A program made the position numbers and the translations under genes. Positions 53,981 to 63,941 of a DNA stretch of 64,000 bases are shown here, piece after piece. Numbering within the stretch: the first letter of the stretch is position 1; each line of letters starts with the position of its first letter. A model generated the notes under the pieces. That model was not told the origin of the DNA and ran no database searches. It saw nothing but the letters and a program-made list of their open reading frames with translations. The stretch is from an uncultured Christensenellaceae bacterium (lineage in GTDB: Bacteria; Bacillota; Clostridia; Christensenellales; UBA3700), in contig CALWHE010000007.1 in the NCBI GenBank assembly GCA_944380295.1, positions 24,085 to 88,084 of the forward strand, read 5' to 3'.

Positions 53981-54962
53981 CAGTCAAAATGAGCGCCAGG
54001 ACAAGGGCGGCAAGGCTTTGGGTGAGCTTTATCCGCAACAGCCTGCCCGCGCCCATGCCGCAGGGGGAGAGAAAGGAGAGGGATTGGGCGATGACGGAAA
54101 GCCCGCCGAAGGCGAGGATAAAAGAGAGCGCCGGCAGGGCGGAATATATGTCCGCGCCCGCCCTAGCTATGCTGTTTGCGCCTTTTGTCACCTCAATAAG
54201 TCCGATCAGCACGCCCTGCGCCAACTCCTCGCCTCCCCAAAGCGGCGCGAGGAGCCGGGCAAGCGCGGGGATCGCGCCCGTGTTCACCAGCGCGTCCGCC
54301 GCCATGCCCGCCACCACCATATACCCGCCCACCGTCAAAAGCGAAGCAAGCGCCGCGCTCATGCTCTGCGTAAGGGCGGCGGAAGGGCGCATTTTGAGCG
54401 GTTTCACCGTCTGTCCCGTTTCCTCGCCGTTTTTGCCTCGATAAAAAAATCCGTTTATTAGGGCGGCTGCAAAGTGGACAGCCAGCAAGATCCAACCCGC
54501 CTCGGGCGCGGAAAACATCGCCGTTGCCACCGTGCCCACGATAAAGAGCGGACCTGAGGTGGAAGTAAAGGCGCAAATGCCGCGCGCCGCCGCCTTGCTT
54601 ATCGCGCCGCCCGCGCACAGCTCGCCCGTGAGCTTGGCGCCGGTGGGATAACCGCTGAGCACGCTCATGCACCACACGTATCCGCCCGCCGCCGGCGCGT
54701 TATAGAGGAGTTTTGCCGGTTTTTTGAAGAGCGCGCCTGCCTTTTCTGCTCCGCCCAGACGGGTGATCAGCCCGGAGAAAAAGAAAAAGGGGAAGAGCGC
54801 GGGCGCGGCGCTCAGGGCAAAGAGGGTGAGCGAATCGAGCGCGCTTTGCAGATAGGCGGCGGGATCTGTGAGCAGTAAAATTATCATCAGCGCCGCCGCG
54901 GACGACAAGAGCGCCGCTTTGGAAGGGCGCAGACGCGCAAGGGCGCTTTTTATTTTATCCAT
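53958..54962 (-). CDS. ylbJ: YlbJ-like integral membrane protein (nucleoside recognition/Gate domain)
   Basis: The 334-residue protein has eight or more hydrophobic helices and the family blocks ALFPFFFFSGLI, SVLSGYPTGAKL and FTSTSGPLFIVG, with a Gate-type repeat in the second half. YlbJ is a sporulation-associated membrane protein in Bacillus, but homologues also occur in non-spore-formers, so it does not prove sporulation here. No strong ribosome binding site precedes the ATG. Transcribed towards the BspA-like gene. Confidence 0.88.
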   Translation of the reverse strand: MDKIKSALARLRPSKAALLSSAAALMIILLLTDPAAYLQSALDSLTLFALSAAPALFPFFFFSGLITRLGGAEKAGALFKKPAKLLYNAPAAGGYVWCMSVLSGYPTGAKLTGELCAGGAISKAAARGICAFTSTSGPLFIVGTVATAMFSAPEAGWILLAVHFAAALINGFFYRGKNGEETGQTVKPLKMRPSAALTQSMSAALASLLTVGGYMVVAGMAADALVNTGAIPALARLLAPLWGGEELAQGVLIGLIEVTKGANSIARAGADIYSALPALSFILAFGGLSVIAQSLSFLSPCGMGAGRLLRIKLTQSLAALVLALILTVAINAFS

Positions 54963-55688
54963 ATAATAAGGATATGCGGCGATCCCCGCGCTTACGCCGC
55001 CCGAAAAAGGCGGCGCGGGGCAAAACCGCGGCGGCGCTCAAAGGCTTTCCGCCGCCAAGAAATCTTTCAACTTGATGTGGCGCACCACGGATTTTTTACG
55101 GAGTCTTTTTATCCGTAACGCGCCCGCGTGTCAAGAAAATTTTTCAGCGGAGTGAAAGATTTTCTCATTTTCGGAAAATTGTTCAAAGGAGTGAAAGATT
55201 TTTCCGAAAACGCAAAATCTTTCAGCAGAAAGAAAACTTCTTGTTTTGACCGATCCGGTCGAGAGAAATATTTTTATGAAGTATGCTTAAAAGCCCGACG
55301 CGGAAATTCCGACAGAATAAAATCACCGCGCAAAAGCGGAATATTTTCGGCAATGTTGTCGGGCGCGGCAAACGGCGGATATGCAAAGGCAGCGGATCGG
55401 GCGTTGCACGGTATTAGCGCTCAAACGGACGTAAATAAAAATCAAATACGGATGGAAACGGCTTGCTTTTTAGGGTTTACTCTTCCACACGGGAGAGATC
55501 GCGCCCTCCGAGATAACGCTCTCTCAACGGTGACAGATACGCGCGCTTAACGAACGGCAAGCGCGCCGCCGCAGCGGCTTGAACGGCCGCGGGCGATATA
55601 TAAGCGGAAAAATTGCGGCAAAGCGGCGTGAAGCCGGGCGGGAGAGCCCGCCCGCTCAAACTTTATCTTCATTTTACATGCAAAATCG
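54963..55688. other. Intergenic region with AT-rich repeats, no supported gene
   Basis: It contains two direct copies of GGAGTGAAAGATTTT (55149-55163 and 55188-55202, 39 bp apart) and an inverted relative (AAAATCTTTC at about 55215). It also has a GC-rich hairpin CGGGCGGG/CCCGCCCG near 55634-55653. An open frame across it on the plus strand is low-complexity, has no ribosome binding site and resembles nothing. Confidence 0.6.
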
Positions 55689-55716
55689 TTGACATATTTT
55701 TTTATGGGTGTATAAT
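55689..55716 (+). promoter_or_regulatory. Promoter of the hrcA-dnaK operon
   Basis: TTGACA (55689-55694), 16-nt spacer, TATAAT (55711-55716), immediately upstream of the CIRCE operator. Confidence 0.85.
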
Positions 55717-55721
55717 ATGAA

Positions 55722-55748
55722 TTAGCAGTCAAAAGGCGCGAGTGCTAA
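55722..55748 (+). promoter_or_regulatory. CIRCE operator (HrcA binding site)
   Basis: TTAGCAGTC (55722-55730), 9-nt spacer, GAGTGCTAA (55740-55748). This is the consensus inverted repeat with one mismatch in the left arm. HrcA encoded just downstream would repress here until heat shock titrates it. Confidence 0.95.
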
Positions 55749-55781
55749 CACTCAAAAGCCGCGATTGCCAAAGGCGGAAAG

Positions 55782-56786
55782 ATGGAAAAGCTCACGGACA
55801 GGAAAAAAAGACTTTTGGAAGCGGTGGTGGACAGTTACATCACCTCTGCCGAACCCATATCTTCCGCCGCCATTCAGCAGGGCTATATGCCGGACGTTTC
55901 TTCCGCCACCATCAGGAGCGAGCTTGCCGGGCTGGAAGAGATGGGCTATCTGGTCAAGCCGCACGTGAGCGCGGGCAGAGTGCCTTCCAGCAAGGCTTAC
56001 CGCTTTTATGTGGACAGGTTGATGGAAAACGTCACGCCCCAGGACATAGACACTTTGGAGCGCGAAGGGCGCGCACGCATAGAGGGCGTGGAAAGCGTGG
56101 TCAAAGAGGCGGTCAAGGTGGTGAGCGACGTGACCAATTACACTTCGCTGATGGTGCTGGAAGGGGTGGACGACCTGATAGTCAAACAGGTAAAGCTGGT
56201 GTCTTTGGGCGACAACACCGCGCTTGTCATCATCATCACGGACGGCGGCGTGCTGCGCGACAACGTGATAGCGCTGCCGGAAGGGAGCGAAGAGGGATAT
56301 CTGGAATCGGCAAGCGCCATCATCAACGGTTCCATGGCGGGCAGGAGCATAAAAGCCATTGCGGGCGGAGAGATAGTTTCCGGCATGGAGGAGTTCAAGG
56401 CGCTGTTCGATCAGATAGTGGCGCTGCTGCGCGGCTATGCGGCGGGCGGCGAGGTGTATGTGGAAGGCGCGGACAAGATCTTTGCCTATCCGGAATACCG
56501 CGACGTGGAAAACGTGAAGGGCTTTTTGTCCGTTATTTCGCAAAAGGACAAATTGCAGGAGCTTACGCGCGGCGACGGGGTGGAGATAACCGTGCGCATC
56601 GGCGCGGAAGAGGGCGTGAAGAACATGGCGGTGGTGAGCGCCAAATATCTGCTCTCCGGCAATCAGATAGGGCACGTGGGCGTGATAGGACCCGAGCGCA
56701 TGGACTATAAAAAAGTGATAAAGGTGTTGACGACGTTGGGAAAAATGTCGGAAACGCGCGGCAAAAAGGAGGATAATAATGGCTAA
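55782..56786 (+). CDS. hrcA: Heat-inducible transcriptional repressor HrcA
   Basis: The 334-residue repressor has an N-terminal winged-helix domain (KKRLLEAVVDSYI ... VSSATIRSELAGLEEMGYL) and a GAF-like domain, ending with the VIGPERMDYKKVI motif near residue 308. It binds CIRCE and is kept active by GroEL in known systems. It heads the operon and overlaps grpE by eight bases. Confidence 0.96.
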   Translation: MEKLTDRKKRLLEAVVDSYITSAEPISSAAIQQGYMPDVSSATIRSELAGLEEMGYLVKPHVSAGRVPSSKAYRFYVDRLMENVTPQDIDTLEREGRARIEGVESVVKEAVKVVSDVTNYTSLMVLEGVDDLIVKQVKLVSLGDNTALVIIITDGGVLRDNVIALPEGSEEGYLESASAIINGSMAGRSIKAIAGGEIVSGMEEFKALFDQIVALLRGYAAGGEVYVEGADKIFAYPEYRDVENVKGFLSVISQKDKLQELTRGDGVEITVRIGAEEGVKNMAVVSAKYLLSGNQIGHVGVIGPERMDYKKVIKVLTTLGKMSETRGKKEDNNG

Positions 56787-57291
56787 GAAAAAGCCCGAGG
56801 AAAAGGCGCAGACTTTCGAGTTTGAAAAAAAGGCGAAGCCTGAGGCAGAAGCGGAAGCAAAGCCGCAGACGGTGAGCAAAGCCGAATACGACGATCTCAG
56901 CGACAGATACCTGCGCCTGCTTGCCGACTTTGAAAACTTCAAGAGGCGCAACGCCGAAAGCGGCAAGAGCATGTATCGCGCGGGCAAACTGGATATGATA
57001 GACAGCATCCTGCCCACGCTGGATTATCTGGACATGGCGATAGCCGCCATCAACGACGAAAACCAGCGCAAGGGCGTGGAGTTGGTGAAAAAGGCTTTTG
57101 CGGACGTGCTGGCGCGCGAGGGAGTGAAGGAATACGATCCCGCGGGCGAGGACTTCGATCCGAAAAAGCACGAAGCGGTGATGAGCCGCGAAGAAGAAGG
57201 GCAGGCAGGCAAGATCTTGCAGGTGCTCAAAAAGGGATATCTCTGCGACGACAAGGTGCTCAGGCACCCCATGGTCGTGGTGGGTAAATAA
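56779..57291 (+). CDS. grpE: Nucleotide exchange factor GrpE
   Basis: The 170-residue DnaK partner has a charged, Lys/Glu/Ala-rich start, a long helix (YDDLSDRYLRLLADFENFKR) and a C-terminal beta domain ending GYLCDDKVLRHPMVVVG. AAGGAGG lies inside the end of hrcA. It releases ADP from DnaK and may sense heat. Confidence 0.96.
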   Translation: MAKKKPEEKAQTFEFEKKAKPEAEAEAKPQTVSKAEYDDLSDRYLRLLADFENFKRRNAESGKSMYRAGKLDMIDSILPTLDYLDMAIAAINDENQRKGVELVKKAFADVLAREGVKEYDPAGEDFDPKKHEAVMSREEEGQAGKILQVLKKGYLCDDKVLRHPMVVVGK

Positions 57292-57318
57292 AGAATAAAT
57301 TTTAAGGAGATAAAGGAT

Positions 57319-59148
57319 ATGGCAAAGATAATAGGTATAGACTTGGGAACGACAAACTCCTGCGTGGCGGTGCTTGAAGGCGGCGAACCCGCCGTCATAC
57401 CCAACGCGGAAGGCGCGCGCACCACTCCTTCCGTGGTGGCGTTTGCCAAAGACGGAGAGAGGCTGGTGGGCAGCGCCGCCAAAAGACAGGCGGTGGCAAA
57501 CCCGGAGCGCACGGTGAGTTCCATCAAGCGCCACATGGGACAGGCATACAAAGTGGATATAGACGGCAAGGGCTATTCTCCCCAGGAGATAAGCGCGATG
57601 ATACTTTCCAAGCTCAAAGCGGACGCGGAAAGTTATTTGGGAGAAAAGGTGACCAAAGCGGTGATAACCGTGCCGGCATACTTCTCCGACAGCCAGAGGC
57701 AAGCCACCAAAGACGCGGGTAAAATTGCCGGTCTTGAAGTGATGAGGATCATCAACGAGCCCACCGCCGCGGCGCTGGCTTACGGGCTGGACAAGGGCGA
57801 TAACAAGGGGCAGAAGGTGCTCATTTACGACCTGGGCGGCGGCACGTTCGATGTTTCCATTTTGGAGATAGAAGACGGCGTGTTCGAAGTGCTCTCCACC
57901 AACGGCGACACCATGCTGGGCGGCGACGACTTTGACAGGAAGATAATGGATTGGATAGTTGCCGAATTCAAAGTCAAAGAGGGCGTGGATCTCTCCAAAG
58001 ACGCGGCGGCGATGCAGCGCATAAAAGAGGCGGCGGAAAAAGCCAAAATAGACCTCTCCGGCATGATGAAGACCAACATCAACCTGCCTTTCATCACCAT
58101 GAAGGATTCTTCCCCGCTGCACATAGACATGGATCTCACCCGCGCCAAGTTCGACGCGATGACCGCAGATCTTGTCAACAGGACGATCGTGCCCATGAAA
58201 AAGGCTTTGGCTGACGCCAACCTGGGCATAGACAAGATAGACAAAGTGATCCTGGTGGGCGGTTCCACCCGTATTCCCGCGGTGGTGGAAGCGGTGAAAA
58301 AGACCACGGGCAAAGAGCCTTACAAGGGCATCAACCCCGATGAGTGCGTGGCTATCGGCGCGGCTATCCAGGGCGGCGTGCTGGCGGGCGACGTGAAAGA
58401 CGTGCTGCTGCTGGACGTGACGCCGCTTTCTCTGGGCATAGAAACGATGGGCGGCGTGTTCACCAAACTCATAGAGCGCAACACCACCATCCCCACGTCC
58501 AAATCGCAGATATTCTCCACCGCGGCAAACAATCAGACCGCCGTGGACATCAGAGTGTTGCAGGGCGAGCGCGCCATGGCAAACGACAATAAGGAGCTGG
58601 GCAGGTTCCAGCTGGACGGTATCCCTCCGGCACCCCGCGGCATTCCGCAGATAGAAGTCACCTTTGACATAGACGCCAACGGCATCGTCAACGTCAAGGC
58701 GGTGGACAAGGGCACGGGCAAACAGCAGAGCGTGACCATCACTTCCTCCACCAATCTCTCCGACGATCAGATAGACAAAGCGGTGAAAGAGGCGGAAAAA
58801 TACGCGGAAGAGGACAAAAAGCGCAAAGAGCTGGTGGACGCGCGCAACGACGCCGACCAGATGATCTACGCCACGGAAAAGGCTGTGGAAGAAGCGGGCG
58901 ACAAGATCTCCGAAGAGGACAAGAAAACGCTGGAAGAGGCGGTGAAAAAAGCCAAGGAAGACGTTGCCGCGGCAAGCGATGCGGAGAGCGTGAGAAAGGT
59001 GATAGAGGAGATGAGCAAGGCAAACGCGCCCATCTTCACCAAGCTCTATCAGGCGGCTCAGCAGGAAGCGCAGCAGCAACAGCAGAACAACAATAACGGC
59101 GGAGAAGACCCTAGCGGCAGCGGAGATACCATAATAGACAACGACTGA
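57319..59148 (+). CDS. dnaK: Chaperone DnaK (Hsp70)
   Basis: The 609-residue chaperone has [18 protein letters not shown] (5-22), [12 protein letters not shown] (about 174-185) and [10 protein letters not shown] as nucleotide-binding signatures. The substrate-binding domain and a Gln/Asn-rich tail follow, ending TIIDND. It carries the gap in the nucleotide-binding domain typical of Gram-positive DnaK. AAGGAG precedes the ATG. Confidence 0.98.
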   Translation: MAKIIGIDLGTTNSCVAVLEGGEPAVIPNAEGARTTPSVVAFAKDGERLVGSAAKRQAVANPERTVSSIKRHMGQAYKVDIDGKGYSPQEISAMILSKLKADAESYLGEKVTKAVITVPAYFSDSQRQATKDAGKIAGLEVMRIINEPTAAALAYGLDKGDNKGQKVLIYDLGGGTFDVSILEIEDGVFEVLSTNGDTMLGGDDFDRKIMDWIVAEFKVKEGVDLSKDAAAMQRIKEAAEKAKIDLSGMMKTNINLPFITMKDSSPLHIDMDLTRAKFDAMTADLVNRTIVPMKKALADANLGIDKIDKVILVGGSTRIPAVVEAVKKTTGKEPYKGINPDECVAIGAAIQGGVLAGDVKDVLLLDVTPLSLGIETMGGVFTKLIERNTTIPTSKSQIFSTAANNQTAVDIRVLQGERAMANDNKELGRFQLDGIPPAPRGIPQIEVTFDIDANGIVNVKAVDKGTGKQQSVTITSSTNLSDDQIDKAVKEAEKYAEEDKKRKELVDARNDADQMIYATEKAVEEAGDKISEEDKKTLEEAVKKAKEDVAAASDAESVRKVIEEMSKANAPIFTKLYQAAQQEAQQQQQNNNNGGEDPSGSGDTIIDND

Positions 59149-59149
59149 T

Positions 59150-60271
59150 ATGGCAAAAGATCTTTACGAAACGCTGGGCGTGAATAAAAACGCTTCGGAA
59201 GAGGAGATAAAGAGCGCTTATCGCAAGATGGCGCTCAAATATCACCCCGACCGTTACGCGTCCGCCTCCGAGCAGGAGAAAAAGGCGGCGGAGGAAAAGT
59301 TCAAGGAGATCAACCACGCATACGAGGTGCTCTCCGACAAGAACAAGCGCGCCAATTACGATCAGTTCGGCAGCGAGGACGGACCGCAGGGCTTTTCCGG
59401 CTTCGGGCAGGGCGGCGGCGGTTTTTCCGGCGGCTTTTCGGGCGGCGGATTCGACGACATCCTCAGCTCCATCTTCGGCGGGTTCGGCGGCAGGCATAAC
59501 CCCAACGCGCCCGTGGACGGCGACGACATCACCCTGCAAGTCACGCTCACCTTTAACGAGGCGTATTTCGGCGTGAAAAAAACGGTCAAGTTTTACCGCG
59601 ACGACGAGTGTCCCGACTGCCACGGCAGCGGCGCCAAAGACCCCGGATCCGTCAAGGTGTGTCCTTATTGCCACGGCAGCGGCTACGTTACGCAGACGCA
59701 GCGCACCATGTTCGGCACGCAGACGGTGCGCACGGTGTGCAGCAACTGCGGCGGCAAGGGCAAGGTGGTCACGGACAAGTGCAAGACCTGCCGCGGCGCG
59801 GGCTACGTGCGCCGCGAGGTGAGCAAAACGCTGGATATCCCCGCGGGCGTGGACAGAGGCACGCGCATGACCATCCGTTACGAGGGCAACTGCGGCAGGA
59901 ACGGCGGTCAGAAGGGCAATCTGGTGGTGGTGTTCGACGTGCAGTCCAGCCCCGTTTACAAGCGCATAGACAACGATCTTTATATGGATCAGCACGTCAC
60001 CTTCCTGGATGCGGCGGCGGGCTGTGAAATAGAGCTGGACACCATGAAGGGTCCCGCGCGTCTGAAAATACCGGAAGCGGTGCAGAGCGGCACCAAGATC
60101 AGGCTCAAAGGTTACGGCATGAAGATCTTGAAGCGCGAGGCTTACGGAGATCTTTACGTCACCGTCAAGGTGGACACGCCGCGCAATTTGGACAGGAAAC
60201 AGCTCAAATTGCTCAAAGAGTTTGACGAATCGCTCAAAGAAGGGCAAAAACCGAGATATAACAAGAGATGA
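59150..60271 (+). CDS. dnaJ: Chaperone DnaJ (Hsp40)
   Basis: The 373-residue co-chaperone has the J domain with HPD (residues 32-34 region, YHPDRY), a Gly/Phe-rich linker (about 75-110), four zinc-binding CxxCxGxG repeats ([32 protein letters not shown]; about 150-220) and the C-terminal client-binding domains. It begins one base after dnaK ends. Confidence 0.97.
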   Translation: MAKDLYETLGVNKNASEEEIKSAYRKMALKYHPDRYASASEQEKKAAEEKFKEINHAYEVLSDKNKRANYDQFGSEDGPQGFSGFGQGGGGFSGGFSGGGFDDILSSIFGGFGGRHNPNAPVDGDDITLQVTLTFNEAYFGVKKTVKFYRDDECPDCHGSGAKDPGSVKVCPYCHGSGYVTQTQRTMFGTQTVRTVCSNCGGKGKVVTDKCKTCRGAGYVRREVSKTLDIPAGVDRGTRMTIRYEGNCGRNGGQKGNLVVVFDVQSSPVYKRIDNDLYMDQHVTFLDAAAGCEIELDTMKGPARLKIPEAVQSGTKIRLKGYGMKILKREAYGDLYVTVKVDTPRNLDRKQLKLLKEFDESLKEGQKPRYNKR

Positions 60272-61188
60272 AAAAAGTCACACAGATAACCGTTTATACC
60301 ACCTCCGCGGCAAGCGACCTTGTCGCGGACATTCTCTTTGAAGAGGGAAGCGAGGGCGTGAGCGTTTACGACAGCTCCGACTTCGCTTTTTTATTGCGTT
60401 CGGACGTTATTTGGGATTACGTGGACGAGGGCGCGCTCAAACAAGATCCGGTGGTGCGCGTGGTGGGCTTTCTGCCGCAAAACGCCCCGCTCGAAGGGCT
60501 GCGCGCGCGGCTGACAAAGCTCAAAGAAAACTGCCCCTTTGAAACGGGCAGTCTGGAACTCACAAGTCAGACGGCAGACGCGGACGGCTGGGCGGAAGAG
60601 TGGAAAAAATATTATTCCGTGCAGCGTTTGGGCAGACTGGCGGTGGTGCCCGAATGGATAGATTACCGTCCGCAGGCGGGCGAGGCGGTGGTGAAGATAG
60701 ACCCCGGCATGGCGTTCGGCACGGGCGAACACGAGAGCACGCGTATCTGCCTCACTCTCTTGCAGGAGTGCGTCAGGGGCGGAGAAGAGGTGCTGGACGT
60801 GGGCTGCGGCAGCGGCATCCTCGCCGCGGCGGCGATCAAGCTGGGCGCGGCGCATGCCGACGCCTGCGACATAGATCCCGTTGCCGTCAAAGCCGCGGAA
60901 GAAAACGCGGCGCGCAACGGCGCGGCGGAGCAAGTGCGCGTGACGGCAGGCTCTTTGCAGGAGTGCGCGCGCGGCGAATACGACGTGATACTCGCCAACA
61001 TCACCGCGGACGTGCTCATCGCCATGAGCGGCGGTTTTGCCCGTCATCTGAAAAAGGGCGGCGCGCTCATCATGTCAGGCGTGATCAACGCGCGGGCGCC
61101 GCAGGTGGAAGAGGCGATGAAGGCGGCGGGCTTTACTTGCGGGAAAAAGCTGGTCAGCGGCGAGTGGACGGGATACTTATGGAGATAA
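60268..61188 (+). CDS. prmA: Ribosomal protein L11 methyltransferase
   Basis: The 306-residue SAM-dependent enzyme trimethylates ribosomal protein L11. [17 protein letters not shown] (about 150-166), [15 protein letters not shown] and [11 protein letters not shown] are the family signatures. It overlaps dnaJ by four bases and is part of the heat-shock operon, as in many Firmicutes. Confidence 0.95.
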   Translation: MKKVTQITVYTTSAASDLVADILFEEGSEGVSVYDSSDFAFLLRSDVIWDYVDEGALKQDPVVRVVGFLPQNAPLEGLRARLTKLKENCPFETGSLELTSQTADADGWAEEWKKYYSVQRLGRLAVVPEWIDYRPQAGEAVVKIDPGMAFGTGEHESTRICLTLLQECVRGGEEVLDVGCGSGILAAAAIKLGAAHADACDIDPVAVKAAEENAARNGAAEQVRVTAGSLQECARGEYDVILANITADVLIAMSGGFARHLKKGGALIMSGVINARAPQVEEAMKAAGFTCGKKLVSGEWTGYLWR

Positions 61189-61898
61189 AGAGGTTTTTTG
61201 CGCAAAAAGATCCGCAAAGCGGCAAGCCGGTGATCACGGGCAGCGAATTTTACCATCTCTCGCGCGTGCTGCGTTACAAGGAGGGGTATAAAGCCATCGC
61301 CTGCATGGGCGACGGCAAAGACAGGCTTTGCACCGTGGAAAAATTGGAAAAAGACCGCGCCGTGCTCAAAGAAGAGAGCTGCACTGACTGCGCGGGCGAT
61401 CCTTCTTTTCCGCTCACCCTCTTCCAGTCGCAGCCCAAGGGCGCCAAGGCGGACTTCATCGTGCAAAAGGCGGTGGAACTGGGCGCGGAAAGGATAGCGT
61501 TTTTTGCTTCGGAACATTCCGCGGCGGAAAAATTCAACTTGGAGCGCGCGCGGAAGATCGCCGTGGAAGCGTGCAAACAATGCGGCAGGAGCAGAGCCGC
61601 AGAAGTGGAGTTTTTGCCCGATTTTGCCGGCGTGCTGCGCGCGAGCGCGGCGCCCACGCTGATCATGCCTTATGAGCGCGCCGAGAGCGGAAGCATGGCG
61701 GAGGCGCTGGAAGGCAGCGCGGGCGCGGTGGACGTGATAGTGGGCAGTGAAGGCGGTTTTTCCGAGAGTGAAGCGCAGGCGGCGCAGGCGGCGGGAGCCA
61801 AACTCGTCACGTTGGGCAGGCGCATTTTGCGCTGCGAAACGGCGGCGGCGGTGACTTTGGCGCTGGTCATGTATGAGCGGGGAGAGCTGGGCAAGTGA
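61179..61898 (+). CDS. rsmE: 16S rRNA m3U1498 methyltransferase
   Basis: The 239-residue SPOUT-class enzyme methylates U1498. HLSRVLRYKEG is in the N-terminal PUA-like domain. The knot region shows KGAKADFIVQKAVELGAERI, VGSEGGFSESEAQ and LGRRILRCETAAAVTLALV. It starts inside the end of prmA (10-nt overlap). Confidence 0.95.
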   Translation: MEIKRFFAQKDPQSGKPVITGSEFYHLSRVLRYKEGYKAIACMGDGKDRLCTVEKLEKDRAVLKEESCTDCAGDPSFPLTLFQSQPKGAKADFIVQKAVELGAERIAFFASEHSAAEKFNLERARKIAVEACKQCGRSRAAEVEFLPDFAGVLRASAAPTLIMPYERAESGSMAEALEGSAGAVDVIVGSEGGFSESEAQAAQAAGAKLVTLGRRILRCETAAAVTLALVMYERGELGK

Positions 61899-63133
61899 AA
61901 GCGGTGATATACAACCTGGGCTGCAAGGTCAACAAATACGAATGCGACTGCCTGATGCACGCCTTTGCGCAGAGGGGCTTTGAGGTGTCGGACAAATTGC
62001 AGCCGGCGGACGTTTATGTGATAAACACCTGTGCGGTGACGGCGGAGGCGGAGCGCAAATCGCGCCAATGCGTGGCGCGCTGCCGCAAGTTCAACCCCGC
62101 CGCGCGCATAGCCGTGACGGGCTGCGCCTCGCAAAACTGCGCCGCGCCCTTTGAAAAACTGCCCGGCGTCACTTATATCACGGGCGTGGAAGGCAAACAG
62201 GCGGCGGTGGAAAAATTTGCGGAAAAATGCGTGGAAATCCTGCCCCTGCCCGCAAAATTCGGCGGTTTGACGGACCCCGCGCCCTCACGCACGCGCGCCT
62301 TTGTCAAGGTGCAGGACGGCTGCGACAATTTTTGCTCATACTGCCTGATCCCTTATCTGCGCGGCAGGAGCCGTTCGCGCGAGATAGAAGATGTGGTGAG
62401 AGAATGCCGGGCGCTGGCGGCGCAGACAAAAGAGCTGGTGCTCACGGGTATAGACCTCTCCTCGTTCGGCAAAAACACGGGACAGAGCCTTGCCGCGCTC
62501 TTGCGCGCCCTGGCGGATATAGACTGCCGCCTGCGCCTGGGATCGCTGGAAGTGGGCGTGATAAGTCAGGAGTTTTTGTCCGCCTGCGCGGGCTTGAAAA
62601 ACTTTTGCCCGCAATTCCACCTCTCCCTGCAAAGCGGCTCGGACAAGGTGCTCAAAGCCATGAACAGGCATTACACGGGCGCGGAATATGAAGAAAAGGT
62701 GCGCCTGATCCGCCGCTTTTTCCCGCGCGCGGGCGTCACCACCGATCTGATCTGCGGCTTTCCCGCGGAGGGAGAAGAGGAGTTCGAGCAGTCTTTGGCG
62801 CTGGCGCGCAGAGTGGGATTTTCCCGCATGCACGTCTTTGGCTATTCTCCGCGCAAGGGCACGGCGGCGTTCAAGCTGTTCAAGCCCCTGCCGCCGGAGC
62901 AGGTAAAGGCGCGCGTGGCGCGCGCGGAGGCGCTGGCTGCCCGTCTGGCGGAAGAGTATGCGCGCTCTTTGATCGGGCAAAAGGTCGGCGTGCTCTTTGA
63001 AGAGGAAAAACAGGGGTATCTCTGCGGTTGGAGCGGGGAATACCTGCGCTGTTATTGCCGCGCGGGCGGCGTGAACGAGGAAAAACAGGTCACGGTCAGG
63101 GAGCTTTTCCGCGACGGAGTTTTGTGCGAGTAA
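61895..63133 (+). CDS. mtaB: tRNA t6A37 methylthiotransferase MtaB
   Basis: The 412-residue radical-SAM enzyme converts t6A to ms2t6A at position 37 of tRNAs. It has the N-terminal cluster cysteines (NLGCKVNKYE, NTCAVT, TGCASQ), the radical-SAM motif CDNFCSYCLIPYLRGRSRSR with Cys-x3-Cys-x2-Cys, and a C-terminal TRAM-like end. The GTG start overlaps the rsmE stop. Confidence 0.95.
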   Translation: MKAVIYNLGCKVNKYECDCLMHAFAQRGFEVSDKLQPADVYVINTCAVTAEAERKSRQCVARCRKFNPAARIAVTGCASQNCAAPFEKLPGVTYITGVEGKQAAVEKFAEKCVEILPLPAKFGGLTDPAPSRTRAFVKVQDGCDNFCSYCLIPYLRGRSRSREIEDVVRECRALAAQTKELVLTGIDLSSFGKNTGQSLAALLRALADIDCRLRLGSLEVGVISQEFLSACAGLKNFCPQFHLSLQSGSDKVLKAMNRHYTGAEYEEKVRLIRRFFPRAGVTTDLICGFPAEGEEEFEQSLALARRVGFSRMHVFGYSPRKGTAAFKLFKPLPPEQVKARVARAEALAARLAEEYARSLIGQKVGVLFEEEKQGYLCGWSGEYLRCYCRAGGVNEEKQVTVRELFRDGVLCE

Positions 63134-63152
63134 AAATAAAAGGAGAAATGAT

Positions 63153-63560
63153 ATGGAAGACTGCATTTTCTGCAAGATCATCAAGGGCGAGATCCCTTCA
63201 TACAAGATCTATGAAGACAAAGACGCTTACGCTTTTTTGGACATCGCGGACGACTATGAAGGGCATACGCTGGTCGTGCCCAAGCGCCATTGCGTAAACG
63301 CTTTGGACTGCCCCGCAGACGTGATGGCGGCGGTGATGAACGCCGTGCAAAAGATAAGCCGGCATTATGTGGAGCATTGCGGCTATGAGGGCGTGAACCT
63401 GGTCAACTGTTCGGGCGCGGCGGCGCAGCAGAGCGTGTTCCACTTTCATATGCACATCATCCCGCGCAAGACGGGCGACGGAACGGACCTGTTCTCCGAC
63501 AAGAGCAAAAAGGGCGCGGATATGGCGCAGCTGCAAAAAAAGCTGTGTTTGAGCGAGTAA
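63153..63560 (+). CDS. HIT family nucleotide hydrolase
   Basis: The 135-residue histidine-triad protein has CIFCKIIKGEIPSYKIYED at the N-terminus with a zinc-type CxxC, GHTLVVPKRH, and the triad HFHMHIIP (about 97-104). It cleaves phosphoramidate or nucleotide conjugates; substrate unknown. It is 19 bp after mtaB and probably on the same transcript. Confidence 0.94.
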   Translation: MEDCIFCKIIKGEIPSYKIYEDKDAYAFLDIADDYEGHTLVVPKRHCVNALDCPADVMAAVMNAVQKISRHYVEHCGYEGVNLVNCSGAAAQQSVFHFHMHIIPRKTGDGTDLFSDKSKKGADMAQLQKKLCLSE

Positions 63561-63657
63561 GCGCAGGGGAAATAACAGACATCGGCGCGCTGTTTTTCCG
63601 CGCCGGACAAGCCGCGCAAATAAATGCGGTCTTGCGGCGGAAAAGTGCGAAAATCCG

Positions 63658-63687
63658 TTGACAAAAGCGCACGCCGCCTAATATAAT
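63658..63687 (+). promoter_or_regulatory. Promoter of rpsU
   Basis: TTGACA (63658-63663), 18-nt spacer, TATAAT (63682-63687). Confidence 0.85.
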
Positions 63688-63729
63688 ATATAGGCAATCG
63701 TATCCGGGAGCGGAAAGGAGGTGAAGTAT

Positions 63730-63909
63730 ATGTCGACCGTTAAAGTGGGTGAGAACGAATCCGTGGACAGCGCCATCAGACGCTTCAAGCGCAAGTGCTC
63801 GCGCGACGGCATCATAGGCGAACTCCGTAAGAGAGAGGCATACGAAAAGCCCAGCGTAAAGCGCAAGAAGAAGGCGGAAGCCGCACGCAAGCGGATGTAT
63901 AAGTCCTAA
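63730..63909 (+). CDS. rpsU: 30S ribosomal protein S21
   Basis: The 59-residue basic protein ([20 protein letters not shown] start, then [12 protein letters not shown]) is a standard S21. The ATG at 63730 is seven bases after AGGAGGTG; a GTG nine bases earlier overlaps the Shine-Dalgarno and is rejected. S21 helps initiate translation on structured or SD-containing messages. Confidence 0.96.
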   Translation: MSTVKVGENESVDSAIRRFKRKCSRDGIIGELRKREAYEKPSVKRKKKAEAARKRMYKS

Positions 63910-63915
63910 AAAAAT

Positions 63916-63941
63916 ATCGCTCCGAAGGGGCGATTTTTTTT
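63916..63941 (+). terminator. Terminator after rpsU
   Basis: ATCGCTCC (63916-63923), GAA loop, GGGGCGAT (63927-63934), then a run of T. Confidence 0.9.

Noticed and set aside
55128..55550. 140-codon plus-strand frame upstream of hrcA
   Set aside because: Its start lacks a ribosome binding site, its N-terminus is made of the GGAGTGAAAGATTTT repeats, and the codon use is unlike real genes here.
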